Of a stretch of 64,000 bases of DNA, positions 1 to 9,041 are shown piece after piece. Position 1 is the stretch's first letter, and every line of letters begins with the position of its first letter. The notes below the pieces were generated by a model that saw nothing but the letters and a program-made list of their open reading frames with translations, was not told the origin of the DNA and made no database searches. The position numbers and the translations under genes were made by a program. This DNA is from Aquabacter sp. L1I39 (GTDB lineage Bacteria; Pseudomonadota; Alphaproteobacteria; Rhizobiales; Xanthobacteraceae), in assembly GCF_017742835.1 (NCBI RefSeq), contig NZ_CP072392.1, positions 387,559 to 451,558 of the forward strand. The letters are read 5' to 3'.

Positions 1-825
1 CCGGTAGTCCAGGTAGATCATCACGGTGCCGATCAGTGCGGAGCCTTCCCGCGTCCAGTTCTGGAAGGGCTTTTCCATGAAATAACTCAGTGGCAGGATG
101 AGGCGCCGCCAGTCCCAGAGCTTCACCACCACATAGGTGGAGGTGATGTCTTCCACCTTGCCCCATTCCCCCTCCACCAGCAGCGCGTCGTCAATGCGGA
201 TGGGCTGGGTGACCGCCAGCTGGATGCCCGCGAACAGGTTCTTCAGCACCGGCTGGAGCGCGAGACCCAGCACAATGCCGGCGACGCCGGCGGAAGCCAG
301 CAGAGAGACGCCATATTGCCGGACGTCCTCGAACGACATCAGGGCCGCCGACAGCGCGACGGTGAAGATGATGGTGCCGGCCGCCCGGCGCAGGATGCGC
401 GTCTGGGTGACGTGCTTTCGCGCCAGGAGATTGTCATCTGCATCCAGCTTGAAGCGGCGGAGATAGACCGTCACCCAGATATGGAGGGCGGTATTGGCCA
501 GCCACGCCACAAGCGCGATGAAGCACAGGAGCAGCGCCTGCTGCACCAATGCGGTCTCGCGAAGGGTCAGGGGTGCAATGTTGGCGGCAAAGCCCAGCGC
601 CACCGTGATGGCGGCGAGCCGCGTCGGGCCTTCCGTGCGCGAGACCAGTGACCGCCAGAACAGGTCCATGCCGGCCACCACACGGGTCAGGATGCGATAG
701 GCGACGCGGTGGAGGAAGTGGGCCACCAGGACGGCCAGCAGGAACACCACCAGGCTGACGACCCAGCTGGGTAGCCAGGCCAGCGACCCATCCAGTGTAT
801 CGACCACGTATTCAATGTTCTCCAT
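1..825 (-). CDS. MscS family mechanosensitive ion channel (3' end cut by window)
   Basis: Inner-membrane channel that opens on membrane tension to release solutes. The frame runs leftwards off the window, so only the first 275 residues are visible. Hydrophobic segments lie near residues 18-38, 69-85, 95-117 and 147-165. The Gly/Ala-rich pore helix (LLASAGVAGIVLGLAL, about 175-190) is the family signature and is followed by the start of the beta domain. The start at 825 places the protein just before the first membrane helix. The gene stands alone, divergent from the acetyltransferase downstream. The family call is firm; the subfamily is unknown. Confidence 0.85.
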   Translation of the reverse strand, partial: MENIEYVVDTLDGSLAWLPSWVVSLVVFLLAVLVAHFLHRVAYRILTRVVAGMDLFWRSLVSRTEGPTRLAAITVALGFAANIAPLTLRETALVQQALLLCFIALVAWLANTALHIWVTVYLRRFKLDADDNLLARKHVTQTRILRRAAGTIIFTVALSAALMSFEDVRQYGVSLLASAGVAGIVLGLALQPVLKNLFAGIQLAVTQPIRIDDALLVEGEWGKVEDITSTYVVVKLWDWRRLILPLSYFMEKPFQNWTREGSALIGTVMIYLDYR

Positions 826-971
826 CTCTCCTCCCGGCACGATCCAGAAAGTCAACAGCAGGGGGAGGGAAGGGTTCCCTGCTTTGGCTGCCCGCAGGGC
901 TCCGTGCTGCTCCCGGCTGCGCCACGCTTCGGCGGCCGTGCTATAGGCGCAAAGGGCATGAGGAGGTCGGC

Positions 972-1427
972 ATGGGGAAGGACGCGGGCGTGATGATCCG
1001 GGACCTGGAGGCGGCGGACGAAGCTGCGTGGCGGCATCTGTGGGCCGGCTATGTCGCCTTCTACGAGGCGAGCGTGCCGGAAGCGGTGACGGCCCACACC
1101 TGGTCCCGCATCCTTGATCCCGCCGCCCCGCTTCTCGGGCGCATTGCCCTCGTGGCGGGCCGGCCGGCGGGCTTCAGCCTGAGCGTGCTGCATGAGGGCA
1201 CATGGGCGCGCGATCAGGTGTGCTACCTGGAGGATCTGTTCGTCGATCCGGACGTTCGCGGGAGAGGCGTCGGGCGGGACTTGATCCAGGACCTGGTGGA
1301 TCTTGGCCACGCGCGGGGCTGGGCGACGCTCTACTGGCACACGCGCACCGACAATCCCGCCCGTCGGCTCTATGACAGCTTCCTGCCGGCTGACGATTTC
1401 GTGCGATACCGCCTGCACCTCAAGTGA
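972..1427 (+). CDS. GNAT family N-acetyltransferase
   Basis: Predicted cytosolic acetyl-CoA-dependent N-acyltransferase of 151 residues; the substrate is not predictable. The acetyl-CoA binding motif A is clear at residues 91-106 (VDPDVRGRGVGRDLI), and a motif-B-like NPARRLYDSF follows at 128-137. The start is fixed by a perfect AGGAGG at 961-966, five bases before the ATG at 972; the frame stays open further upstream but without a comparable ribosome site. It is convergent with the LysR gene, with only six bases between the stops. It resembles small diamine- or aminoglycoside-type acetyltransferases, but nothing in the context supports a specific one. Confidence 0.85.
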   Translation: MGKDAGVMIRDLEAADEAAWRHLWAGYVAFYEASVPEAVTAHTWSRILDPAAPLLGRIALVAGRPAGFSLSVLHEGTWARDQVCYLEDLFVDPDVRGRGVGRDLIQDLVDLGHARGWATLYWHTRTDNPARRLYDSFLPADDFVRYRLHLK

Positions 1428-1433
1428 GCGGGA

Positions 1434-2339
1434 TCAGGCCCGATAGGTGGAGACCTGCGTCAGAAGCCAGGACCTGAAGGCCTGGACGGCGGGCGTCTCC
1501 TGCTTTCCCTCCGGCAGGACGATGTAATAGCTGTGCTCGGCGGAGAAGGGCCGGGGGCAGGCCTCCATCAGCCGTCCGGCCGCCATTTCCTCCTCGATGA
1601 GATAGCGCGGCAGCAGGGCGAATCCGGCTCCGGCCAGAGCGGCCTCGATGACCATGTTGAACTGGTCGAAATGGTGGCCCTGGAAGGCGTTCACCGCGCC
1701 AAGGCCCTGCGCCTCGAACCACTGGCTCCAGAGCTTGGGGCGCGAGCTGAGATGGAGCAGGGGACCATGGGCAATGACGTCCGGTGCGGCCGGCGGCCGG
1801 CAAAAGGCGGGGCTCGCCACCGGCACGATGGCTTCGTCGCACAGATAGGTGCAACTGGCATGGGGCCAGACCGGCTGGCCATAATGGATGGCCACGTCGA
1901 AATCCCCGCGCGCCAGGTCGAACGGCCCGCGATGGCAGGCGATGTTGAAGCTGATGCCGGGATGAAGCGCGAGAAAGCCCGGCAGGCGGCGCATAAGCCA
2001 GCGGCTGCCGAAGCTCGGCAAGGTGGCGATGGTCAGCAGCGCCTTGCCGTCGGAGGCGGCGAGCGCCCGGCGCATGATCTCCTCGCTCTGGTCGAGCAGC
2101 CGCGCCACCTGCGGCAGCAAGGCCCGCCCGGCTTCCGAGAGCACCACGCGCTTGCGCACGCGCTCGAACAGCACGACGCCCAGCTGGGTCTCCAGGGTGC
2201 GGATCTGCCGGCTCACCGCGCTCTGGGTCAGGTTCAATTCTTCCGCCGCGCGGGTGAAGCTGCCATGGCGGGCGGCGCAGGCAAACGCCTGGAAAACCCC
2301 CAGGTCCGGGATGAGGCTGCGCGTCAGGTTCATTCCCAT
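1434..2339 (-). CDS. LysR family transcriptional regulator (GcvA-like)
   Basis: DNA-binding regulator of 301 residues. The winged helix-turn-helix lies at about residues 12-70 (SFTRAAEELNLTQSAVSRQI is typical LysR). The effector-binding fold follows, with the GcvA-subgroup style of phrases such as FDVAIHYG. It is divergent from the aldehyde dehydrogenase at 2479 across a 139-bp gap, so that gene is the most likely target. The inverted repeat at 2371-2386 is a candidate operator. The effector is unknown; an intermediate of lysine or pipecolate breakdown would fit if the neighbour is a piperideine-6-carboxylate dehydrogenase. Confidence 0.88.
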   Translation of the reverse strand: MGMNLTRSLIPDLGVFQAFACAARHGSFTRAAEELNLTQSAVSRQIRTLETQLGVVLFERVRKRVVLSEAGRALLPQVARLLDQSEEIMRRALAASDGKALLTIATLPSFGSRWLMRRLPGFLALHPGISFNIACHRGPFDLARGDFDVAIHYGQPVWPHASCTYLCDEAIVPVASPAFCRPPAAPDVIAHGPLLHLSSRPKLWSQWFEAQGLGAVNAFQGHHFDQFNMVIEAALAGAGFALLPRYLIEEEMAAGRLMEACPRPFSAEHSYYIVLPEGKQETPAVQAFRSWLLTQVSTYRA

Positions 2340-2370
2340 CTCGCATCAACAAAGTCGAAAACGTCGCTGT

Positions 2371-2386
2371 AGCGGCATTGGCCGCT
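2371..2386. promoter_or_regulatory. Inverted repeat between LysR and ALDH genes, candidate operator
   Basis: AGCGGC at 2371-2376 and GCCGCT at 2381-2386 form a perfect 6-bp inverted repeat around ATTG in the short divergent gap. Its place suits a LysR-type site controlling both genes. It is GC-rich in a GC-rich genome, so chance is possible. Confidence 0.35.
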
Positions 2387-2478
2387 TGATTATCATGCAT
2401 TGACCGAATGAACGAACCGCCCCATCGCCGCGTCCTGCGCGGCCGTATGAAGGCGGCTGAACCCGTGCGGAGAAGACC

Positions 2479-4005
2479 ATGCCCGAGACCCTAGACCTGA
2501 AGCAGGAAACCGCCGGGCTCCTCGACCGCCTCGGCGTCTCCCGCTCCGCCTGGACGGGCGGCGCCATGGTGTCCTTCAGCCCCGTGACCGGCGAGGCCAT
2601 CGGGGCGCTGCGCACCGTTTCGGCCGCCGAGGCGGCCTCCGCCATCGATGCGGCGCACGAAGCGTTCAAGGCGTGGCGCCTTGTGCCCGCGCCCCGGCGG
2701 GGCGAGCTGGTGCGCCTCCTTGGCGAGGAATTGCGCGCGGCCAAGTCCGATCTCGGGCGGCTCGTCTCCATCGAGGCCGGCAAGATCGCCTCCGAGGGCC
2801 TGGGCGAAGTGCAGGAGATGATCGACATCTGCGACTTCGCCGTCGGCCTGTCCCGCCAGCTTTATGGCCTCACCATCGCCACCGAGCGGCCCGGCCATCG
2901 CATGATGGAGACATGGCATCCCCTTGGCGTCACCGGCATCATCTCGGCCTTCAATTTCCCGGTCGCGGTGTGGTCCTGGAATGCGGCGCTGGCGCTCGTA
3001 TGCGGCAATCCAGTGGTGTGGAAGCCGTCTGAAAAGACCCCGCTGACGGCGCTGGCATCCCAGGTGGTGTTCGAGCGCGCGCTCGCCCGCTTCGGCGATG
3101 CGCCCGCCAATCTGAGCCAGGTCCTCATCGGCGACCGCGCCATCGGCGAAGTGCTGGTGGACCATCCCCGCGTGCCGCTGGTTTCGGCCACGGGCTCCAC
3201 CCGCATGGGCCGCGAGGTGGGGCCGCGCCTCGCCCGGCGCTTTGCCCGGTCCATTCTGGAACTGGGCGGCAACAATGCGGGTATCGTTTGCCCCTCCGCC
3301 GACCTCGACATGGCGCTGCGCGCCATCGCCTTCGGCGCCATGGGCACGGCCGGCCAGCGCTGCACCACGCTGCGCCGCCTGTTCGTCCATGAGAGCGTCT
3401 ATGACACCCTCGTGCCGCGCCTGAAGGCCGCCTATGGCAGCGTGTCCGTGGGCAATCCGCTCACCACCTCTGCCCTGGTGGGGCCGCTGGTGGACCGCGC
3501 CGCCTTCGAGGGCATGGAGCGCGCGCTTATCGTCGCGAAGGCCGAAGGCGGCACGGTGTTCGGCGGCGAGCGGGTGACCGAGGCAGGGCCGGAGGGCGCC
3601 TATTATGTGCGCCCCGCGCTCGTGGAAATGCCCCGCCAGTGCGGGCCGGTGCTGGAAGAGACCTTTGCCCCCATCCTCTATGTGATGAAATATTCCGACT
3701 TCGACGCCGTGCTCGAGGCCCACAACGCCGTGGCGGCGGGCCTGTCCTCCTCCATCTTCACGCTCAACATGCGCGAGGCGGAGCGCTTCCTGGCGGCGGA
3801 TGGCTCCGACTGCGGCATCGCCAATGTCAATATCGGCACCTCCGGCGCCGAGATCGGCGGCGCGTTCGGTGGCGAGAAGGAGACGGGTGGCGGCCGCGAG
3901 TCCGGCTCGGATGCCTGGAAGGCCTATATGCGGCGGGCCACCAATACGGTGAACTATTCCACCGCCTTGCCGCTGGCTCAGGGCGTCTCGTTCGACATCG
4001 GCTGA
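2479..4005 (+). CDS. Aldehyde dehydrogenase, ALDH7 type (likely piperideine-6-carboxylate / 2-aminoadipate semialdehyde dehydrogenase)
   Basis: NAD(P)-dependent aldehyde oxidation in the cytosol. The 508 residues match the length of the antiquitin/AmaB (Pcd) subgroup rather than the shorter betaine-aldehyde type. The catalytic glutamate is E261 in ELGGNN and the catalytic cysteine is C295 in GQRCTT; ELGGNN instead of ELGGK is characteristic of ALDH7. Members oxidise L-2-aminoadipate 6-semialdehyde in lysine and pipecolate catabolism. The divergent LysR gene suggests substrate induction. The last 28 bases overlap the convergent TPR/OGT gene. Enzyme class is sure; the exact substrate is inferred from subgroup features. 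Confidence 0.88.
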   Translation: MPETLDLKQETAGLLDRLGVSRSAWTGGAMVSFSPVTGEAIGALRTVSAAEAASAIDAAHEAFKAWRLVPAPRRGELVRLLGEELRAAKSDLGRLVSIEAGKIASEGLGEVQEMIDICDFAVGLSRQLYGLTIATERPGHRMMETWHPLGVTGIISAFNFPVAVWSWNAALALVCGNPVVWKPSEKTPLTALASQVVFERALARFGDAPANLSQVLIGDRAIGEVLVDHPRVPLVSATGSTRMGREVGPRLARRFARSILELGGNNAGIVCPSADLDMALRAIAFGAMGTAGQRCTTLRRLFVHESVYDTLVPRLKAAYGSVSVGNPLTTSALVGPLVDRAAFEGMERALIVAKAEGGTVFGGERVTEAGPEGAYYVRPALVEMPRQCGPVLEETFAPILYVMKYSDFDAVLEAHNAVAAGLSSSIFTLNMREAERFLAADGSDCGIANVNIGTSGAEIGGAFGGEKETGGGRESGSDAWKAYMRRATNTVNYSTALPLAQGVSFDIG

Positions 4006-5879
4006 GCCTCAGCGTCAGCGACGATGATTGCCTCGGGCGCATTCCCCGCCTGCCGCAAGGCATGCATGCGGCGGAAGGCGGCCTCAAGCCCGCGGGTGAA
4101 GGCGCGCGCATCGAAGAGCGGGGCGCTTGCACGTGCCGCCTTCAGATGCGCCTTCATCGCCGCGAGCCGGGCCGGATCGCGCGCCAGCGCCAGGGCGAGA
4201 GCCTCATAGTCCGGCAGGGACGTGGTGATGAGGTCCGGCAGGCCCACTGCCGTGAGGAGGCTTGCCGCCACGCGCGCGGCGAAGCTCTCGCCCATACACG
4301 TCACCACCGGCACGCCGCACCACAGGGCATCGCTGGCCGTGGTGTGGGCATTGTAGGGCAAGGTATCGAGGAAGAGATCGCCATGCGCGTGGCGGGCGAG
4401 ATGATCCGCCAGGTCCATGCGCGGCGCGAAGATCAGCCGGTCCGGGTCGATGCCCGCGCTCGCGGCCTCATAAAAGAGATTGTCTCGCGCGGTGGCATTG
4501 GCCTCGAACAGCCAGAGCACCGATCCCGGCACCTGCGCCAGCAGCCGCATCCAGAGCCGGAACAGAGCCGGCGTGATCTTGTAGGTGTTGTTGAAGCAGC
4601 AGAAGACGAAGCCCTTCTCCGGCAGCCCGCAGGCGGCACGGCTGGGCGTCGTCTCGGCGATGGCGCGGCGGCTGTCATTGGGCTGGTAGGCGCCGGGAAG
4701 CTGGACGATCTTCTCGTCATAATGGCCGGCCTGGGCGAGGGGGGTCACCACCGCATCGCCGATGATATAGTCGATGAAATCGGCGCCCATGGTGCCGGGA
4801 TAGCCGAGGAAGCTCACCTGCACCGGCGCGGGCCGCAGGGCCAGGATCTCCGTGCGGCAGCCGAGCGTATAGCCCTTCAGGTCCACCAATATGTCGATGC
4901 CGTCGGCGCGGATGCGCCGCGCCGCCTCGACGGCGGACATATGGCCCACCTCCACGAAATGGTCGAAGGCCGCCACCACGCGGCGGCGCATGGCCGAGCC
5001 GTCGTCCGGGCCGTGGGAATAGGCGTAAAGCTGGAAAGTGGAGCGGTCATGCCGCTCGAACAGTTCCACAGCCAGGAAGGCCGTGGCGTGGTGATAAAGA
5101 TCGCTGGACAGATAGCCGATGCGGATGGGCCGTGCGGGCGCGGCGGGTGGCGGCGGGGGCAGCCGGTCGGCGGGTGAGACGCGCAGCGCCCGGGTGAACA
5201 GCCGTGCCGCGCGCAGATGGTCGGCGGGGGTGACGTGGGAGGACAAAAGGATGAACGGGCTGATGGGCGTGCCCGTGCGCTCCAGGAGGCGTGCGATGGC
5301 GCCCTCTTCCTCCTCCACCGCGCCCCACTGGCAGATCTGCCGGCTGGCATTGACGGTGCCGAGGCGGGCGGTGACGTTGTCGGGCTCCTTGGAGAGCACG
5401 CGGCGGAACAAAGCGAGGGCCTCCGGAAAACGTTTCCCGTCGAGGCAGATGGCGCCCAGGTTCAGCAGCGCGCCCACATGGTTGGGCTCCAGGGCCAGCG
5501 CCCGGTTGAGGCTCTCCACCGCTGCCTGACGGCGCTTGGGATCGGAAAGAAGGATCAGTCCGGCATTGGCGTGGAAGGCGGGCACCGATGGCTTTTCGGC
5601 GGCTGCCGCCTGGAACAGCGCCAGCGCTTCCCCGTCGCGCCCGGCCTGATAGGCGTCAAGGCCTGCCTGGCCAAGGTCCTCAGCGGTCAGGCGCCCCGCC
5701 GTGATGGCGCTGCGCCACATGCGCGTCGCGCCGTCCTTATCCTGCGCGAACAGGGCAAGCCCGCGCGCCAGATCGTCCGGCTGGCCGCTCGCCGCGCGCG
5801 GAAAGGCGCGGGTCACGGGAGCCGGCGGGGCGAGGCGGGAGGCAGGGTTGCTCAGGACGTTCCGATGCGCCTTGGACAT
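3978..5879 (-). CDS. TPR-containing O-GlcNAc transferase (SPINDLY) family protein
   Basis: Predicted protein glycosyltransferase of 633 residues. The N-terminal part (about 30-270) holds tetratricopeptide-like helical repeats (ALALEPNHVGALLNLGAICL and similar). The C-terminal part (about 280-610) carries GT41 hallmarks: RIGYLSSDLYHHA, QVSFLGYPGT, an FCCFNNTYKITP block, and DTLPYNAHTTASDALWCG. Bacterial homologues modify flagellins or surface proteins, or act in glycan assembly. The start follows AAGGATGCCGC. It is the last gene of a minus-strand run behind two FkbM methyltransferases, 81 bp after the second. Its 3' end overlaps the convergent dehydrogenase gene by 28 bp. The acceptor is unknown. 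Confidence 0.88.
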   Translation of the reverse strand: MSKAHRNVLSNPASRLAPPAPVTRAFPRAASGQPDDLARGLALFAQDKDGATRMWRSAITAGRLTAEDLGQAGLDAYQAGRDGEALALFQAAAAEKPSVPAFHANAGLILLSDPKRRQAAVESLNRALALEPNHVGALLNLGAICLDGKRFPEALALFRRVLSKEPDNVTARLGTVNASRQICQWGAVEEEEGAIARLLERTGTPISPFILLSSHVTPADHLRAARLFTRALRVSPADRLPPPPPAAPARPIRIGYLSSDLYHHATAFLAVELFERHDRSTFQLYAYSHGPDDGSAMRRRVVAAFDHFVEVGHMSAVEAARRIRADGIDILVDLKGYTLGCRTEILALRPAPVQVSFLGYPGTMGADFIDYIIGDAVVTPLAQAGHYDEKIVQLPGAYQPNDSRRAIAETTPSRAACGLPEKGFVFCCFNNTYKITPALFRLWMRLLAQVPGSVLWLFEANATARDNLFYEAASAGIDPDRLIFAPRMDLADHLARHAHGDLFLDTLPYNAHTTASDALWCGVPVVTCMGESFAARVAASLLTAVGLPDLITTSLPDYEALALALARDPARLAAMKAHLKAARASAPLFDARAFTRGLEAAFRRMHALRQAGNAPEAIIVADAEAQPMSNETP

Positions 5880-5960
5880 GCGGCATCCTTGTGCTGGCAG
5901 GGCCGGACGGGCCCCGAAGATGACGTCACCCTCTCCGCTTCGCCTTGCCTGGGGCTGGTG

Positions 5961-6686
5961 TCACGCCCGGCGGGCGTGAACGTCGAACCAGTGGGTGCGG
6001 GGCGCAATGCGGTTGCCCTTGCGGTCCCGAACTGTGGTCTCATAAAGGGCTTCAAAGGCGGCGCGATCGAGCCAGGGGCCGAGCAGGGCATCGCCCCAGG
6101 GGCCGGACGCGCCTTTCGGGAAGACATAGGCGAGGTCCGGGTCGCGCATGGCTGGCACCTGTGACTGGTCAACCAGGGCGAAGCTGACATAGCCGGCCTC
6201 CGCCAGGGTGGCGATATAGTGGAAGCCGAAGCGGCAATCCTCCACGCTGACGAAGGCGGGCTTTGACGGCAGGTCCCGCAACTGGTCGAGGACGATGGCG
6301 TCCACGCCCTCCACGTCAATCTTCAGATAATGGGGCACGCCGTGGCGGGCGAACAGCATTTCGAGGGTGAGGGCGGGCATCTCCACCGCGCGCGTGGGTG
6401 TGTCCTCGCGTCCCGCCCAGGAGGGCTCGATACTGCTCCAGTGATCATTTGCTTCGTTGACGTGAAAGGTCACAGTCCCCGCGCTCGACCAGATGGCCGC
6501 TTCCTCCAGCCTCAGGCGGCCTGCCGCAATCTCCTCGGCAAAGCGCGTGCGACCGGCGGCGGCGAGCGCGGGATTGGCTTCCAGCGCGACCACCTCGAAG
6601 CCCTTTGCCAAATAATAGGCGGTGTCGTCGCCATTGTTCATGCCGAGGTCCATGACCGTGCGGTCGGCGGGGGCAAAGACGGTCAT
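5961..6686 (-). CDS. FkbM family SAM-dependent methyltransferase
   Basis: Small-molecule or glycan O-methyltransferase of 241 residues. The SAM-binding motif I is VMDLGMNNGDDT near residue 11, acidic motif II is VALEANP, and YLKIDVEGVD near residue 130 is the FkbM signature. The ATG overlaps the stop of the upstream gene by four bases (ATGA at 6683-6686), which indicates translational coupling and fixes the start; the frame is open further upstream but would run deep into the neighbour. The context points to methylation of a sugar in a surface glycan or glycoprotein. Confidence 0.88.
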   Translation of the reverse strand: MTVFAPADRTVMDLGMNNGDDTAYYLAKGFEVVALEANPALAAAGRTRFAEEIAAGRLRLEEAAIWSSAGTVTFHVNEANDHWSSIEPSWAGREDTPTRAVEMPALTLEMLFARHGVPHYLKIDVEGVDAIVLDQLRDLPSKPAFVSVEDCRFGFHYIATLAEAGYVSFALVDQSQVPAMRDPDLAYVFPKGASGPWGDALLGPWLDRAAFEALYETTVRDRKGNRIAPRTHWFDVHARRA

Positions 6687-7945
6687 GGACGGAGGCGCTC
6701 CTTGGGAATGGCGTAGACCACGGTACCCGTGCCGCACCAGCCGTGGGTGCGGATGAGGACGCGATAGTCGGGCAAGGTTTCCATCAGCCAGAGCGGGGTC
6801 GCCGCCAGGCCGTCGGCATTGTGATAGATGGTGGCCGCGACGATGGGGCGGTGGCGCAGCAAGGTCTTCCGGGCTCCTTCCAGCGCCGCCAGCTCCGCCC
6901 CCTCCAGATGCAGCTTCACGAAGCTGGGATTGAGCTTGAGACTGTCGATGGGAGTGAGGCGTGCACGCCTTGTGCCTGTCGTCGCGATCTGCGAGGCGAA
7001 GCCAAGGCCCGCATGGAAGAGAGCGGGCCGGGCGCGATCGCCCAGGACAGCATCCAGCACACGGACGCGGCGCGTTGTCTTCGCCGGCCATGCGGCGATG
7101 GTCCGTTCCAGCACGGCACGGCTCGCCGGGTCCGGCTCCACCGCCCAGGCCGCGCCAATGCGCCCGCCAGCCCCGGCAATGATCTGCGCCAGCACCGTGC
7201 CATGGTGGGCCCCGCCATCCAGCACCCGTTCAGTGGCGGAAAGCAGCGGCGTGATCTCGGGCAGCAGGAAGCGCGTGCCGGCCTCCACCGGGGCGTCGGA
7301 AAAGTCCCATTCCTCGCGCGCCAGCCGCCAGGCGGCAAAGCGCAGATAATGGGCGCGGGAGGCATCGTCGGCGAGGCCCGCCAGCATGGCGTCCGCCGCC
7401 TCAAGGCCTGGTGCGCGCAAAGGTGGGGCGAACCAGCCATTGCGAAGGGGATGACGGTCGCGGAAGGTCTCGGTCACGTCATAGGCGGGCAGGCAGCGGG
7501 CAAAGCCCTGGCGCTGCAGCTCCCGCGCCAGCGGCACATAGGGCGCCGTGACCACCGCCACCGCGAACAATGCCTTCGCCTTCACCGCCTCCGGCACGGC
7601 GTCGGGCGACAGCACGGGAAGGCCGGCCCAGGCGGGATCGCGGGCGCATGGGACCGCATTGCGGTCGATCACCCCCGCGACCGGCTGGCCGACGGCGGCG
7701 AGATGGGCCCGGACCAGCTTGCCCAGCGCCCCGCCGCCATAGATCCATAGGTCATCGCCTCCCGGATGCGCGGGCGCGCCGGCGGGGGCGCAGGCATTGG
7801 CCATGCGGAGCAGGGCGCGGGCGGCGGCGATGTCCGGCAGAGCGTCGAAGGCACGGGCCATGTGGCGCGCCTCTCCCGGCTGCAGGCTTGGGCCGGGGGC
7901 GAACCGAGACAGCCAAGCGGGACGCCCTTGCCCTTCCTTCCCCAT
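6683..7945 (-). CDS. FkbM family methyltransferase with N-terminal nucleotide-binding-like domain
   Basis: A two-part protein of 420 residues. Residues about 65-160 look like a Rossmann-type segment (LWIYGGGALGKLVRAHL), resembling the helper domain found before some FkbM methyltransferases. Residues about 235-410 form the methyltransferase, with VLDGGAHHGTVLAQII as SAM motif I and FVKLHLEGAELAALEGA as the FkbM block. An alternative start at 7861 (MARAFDALPD) has a GGGAGAGG ribosome site and would drop 28 residues. Its stop overlaps the start of the next methyltransferase gene. The paired genes probably methylate the same or successive glycan positions. The target is inferred from context only. 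Confidence 0.82.
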   Translation of the reverse strand: MGKEGQGRPAWLSRFAPGPSLQPGEARHMARAFDALPDIAAARALLRMANACAPAGAPAHPGGDDLWIYGGGALGKLVRAHLAAVGQPVAGVIDRNAVPCARDPAWAGLPVLSPDAVPEAVKAKALFAVAVVTAPYVPLARELQRQGFARCLPAYDVTETFRDRHPLRNGWFAPPLRAPGLEAADAMLAGLADDASRAHYLRFAAWRLAREEWDFSDAPVEAGTRFLLPEITPLLSATERVLDGGAHHGTVLAQIIAGAGGRIGAAWAVEPDPASRAVLERTIAAWPAKTTRRVRVLDAVLGDRARPALFHAGLGFASQIATTGTRRARLTPIDSLKLNPSFVKLHLEGAELAALEGARKTLLRHRPIVAATIYHNADGLAATPLWLMETLPDYRVLIRTHGWCGTGTVVYAIPKERLRP

Positions 7946-8130
7946 GGATCGCCTTCACTCTCTCAACGCGCGTTCGCTCAACCGGTGCGTGCCGGCGCGG
8001 GCAAGGTGACGGGCGGACCTGTCGCGGGCCTTGTGCCCCAAGGGACAAGGGGACCACGCGACCACGGGAATGGTCAGCCTGGCACCATGCGCATGGACTA
8101 AGGCACGGCAAGCTTTGCCCGCGAGGACTC

Positions 8131-9021
8131 ATGGTGCTCCCTTCTTCCACCGCCGGCGCTTCGCCGCGCCCGCCCCGCACGGTGCTGCTCACAGGGGCGA
8201 CCGGCTTTGTCGGCCGCCAGATCCACAAGGCGCTGGTGCGTCAAGGGGATCGGGTGCGTGCGGTGGTGCGCGCGTGCACGACGGCGCGGCTGGGATTTCC
8301 GGCGCAGGTGATCGAGACCCCCGATCTGTTTGCGCAGGACGCCGCCTTCTGGGGACAGGCGGCGCAAGGCGTGGATGCGGTGATCCATGCGGCTTGGATC
8401 GCCACCCCCGGCCTCTATCTGACCTCGCCTGCGAACCTTGATTGCGTGCGTGGCACGCTGGCGTTGGCGCAGGGCGTTGCGGCCGCGCGCGTGCCTCACC
8501 TCATCGGCATCGGCACCTGCTTTGAATATGCCTTGCCGGGCGACCATCTCACCGTGGACGCGCTGCTCGGCCCCGACACGCTCTATGCCACGGCGAAGCT
8601 CTCCACTTTCCAGATGCTGACCGCCTTCTTCGCCGGCAGCGAGGTCAACTGCGAGACGACCTTTTCCTGGGCGCGGCTGTTCTATCTCCATGGCGAGGGC
8701 GAGCATCCGAGCCGCCTCGTCGCCCATATCAAGGCGAAGCTCGCCGCCGGCGAGGTGGCGCGCCTCTCGGCGGGGACGCAGGTGCGCGACTTCCTGGATG
8801 TGGAAGTGGCCGGCGCCATGGTCGCCGGCATCGTTGAAAGCCGACAGCCTGGCGCAATCAACATCTGCTCAGGTGTGCCCGTCACGGTCCGGCAACTGGC
8901 GGAGCGGACGGCGGACGCCCTGGGGCGCCGCGACCTGCTGGAATTCGGCAGCGCGCCCCCCCGCCCCGGCGATCCGACCGCCGTCGTCGGTGTCTGCAAT
9001 CTGGCGCCGGCCGTGCGCTGA
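8131..9021 (+). CDS. NAD-dependent epimerase/dehydratase family protein
   Basis: Extended short-chain dehydrogenase/reductase of 296 residues, likely acting on a nucleotide sugar. The Rossmann glycine motif is TGATGFVG near residue 21. The active-site YxxxK reads YATAK (about residue 152). DFLDVEVAGAMV and the INICSG block are typical of sugar epimerases or reductases. The start at 8131 places the glycine motif at the usual distance, although the frame is open far upstream. It is the first gene of a plus-strand run with the radical SAM and glycosyltransferase genes, divergent from the FkbM genes across a 185-bp gap in which I see no strong motif. Confidence 0.85.
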   Translation: MVLPSSTAGASPRPPRTVLLTGATGFVGRQIHKALVRQGDRVRAVVRACTTARLGFPAQVIETPDLFAQDAAFWGQAAQGVDAVIHAAWIATPGLYLTSPANLDCVRGTLALAQGVAAARVPHLIGIGTCFEYALPGDHLTVDALLGPDTLYATAKLSTFQMLTAFFAGSEVNCETTFSWARLFYLHGEGEHPSRLVAHIKAKLAAGEVARLSAGTQVRDFLDVEVAGAMVAGIVESRQPGAINICSGVPVTVRQLAERTADALGRRDLLEFGSAPPRPGDPTAVVGVCNLAPAVR

Positions 9022-9041
9022 CAAGGAGGGGAAGGGCGATC

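Noticed and set aside
8040..8075. CCTTGT...ACAAGG inverted repeat in the gap before the epimerase.
   Set aside because: Six-base arms with a ten-base GC-rich spacer and no promoter context; probably chance.
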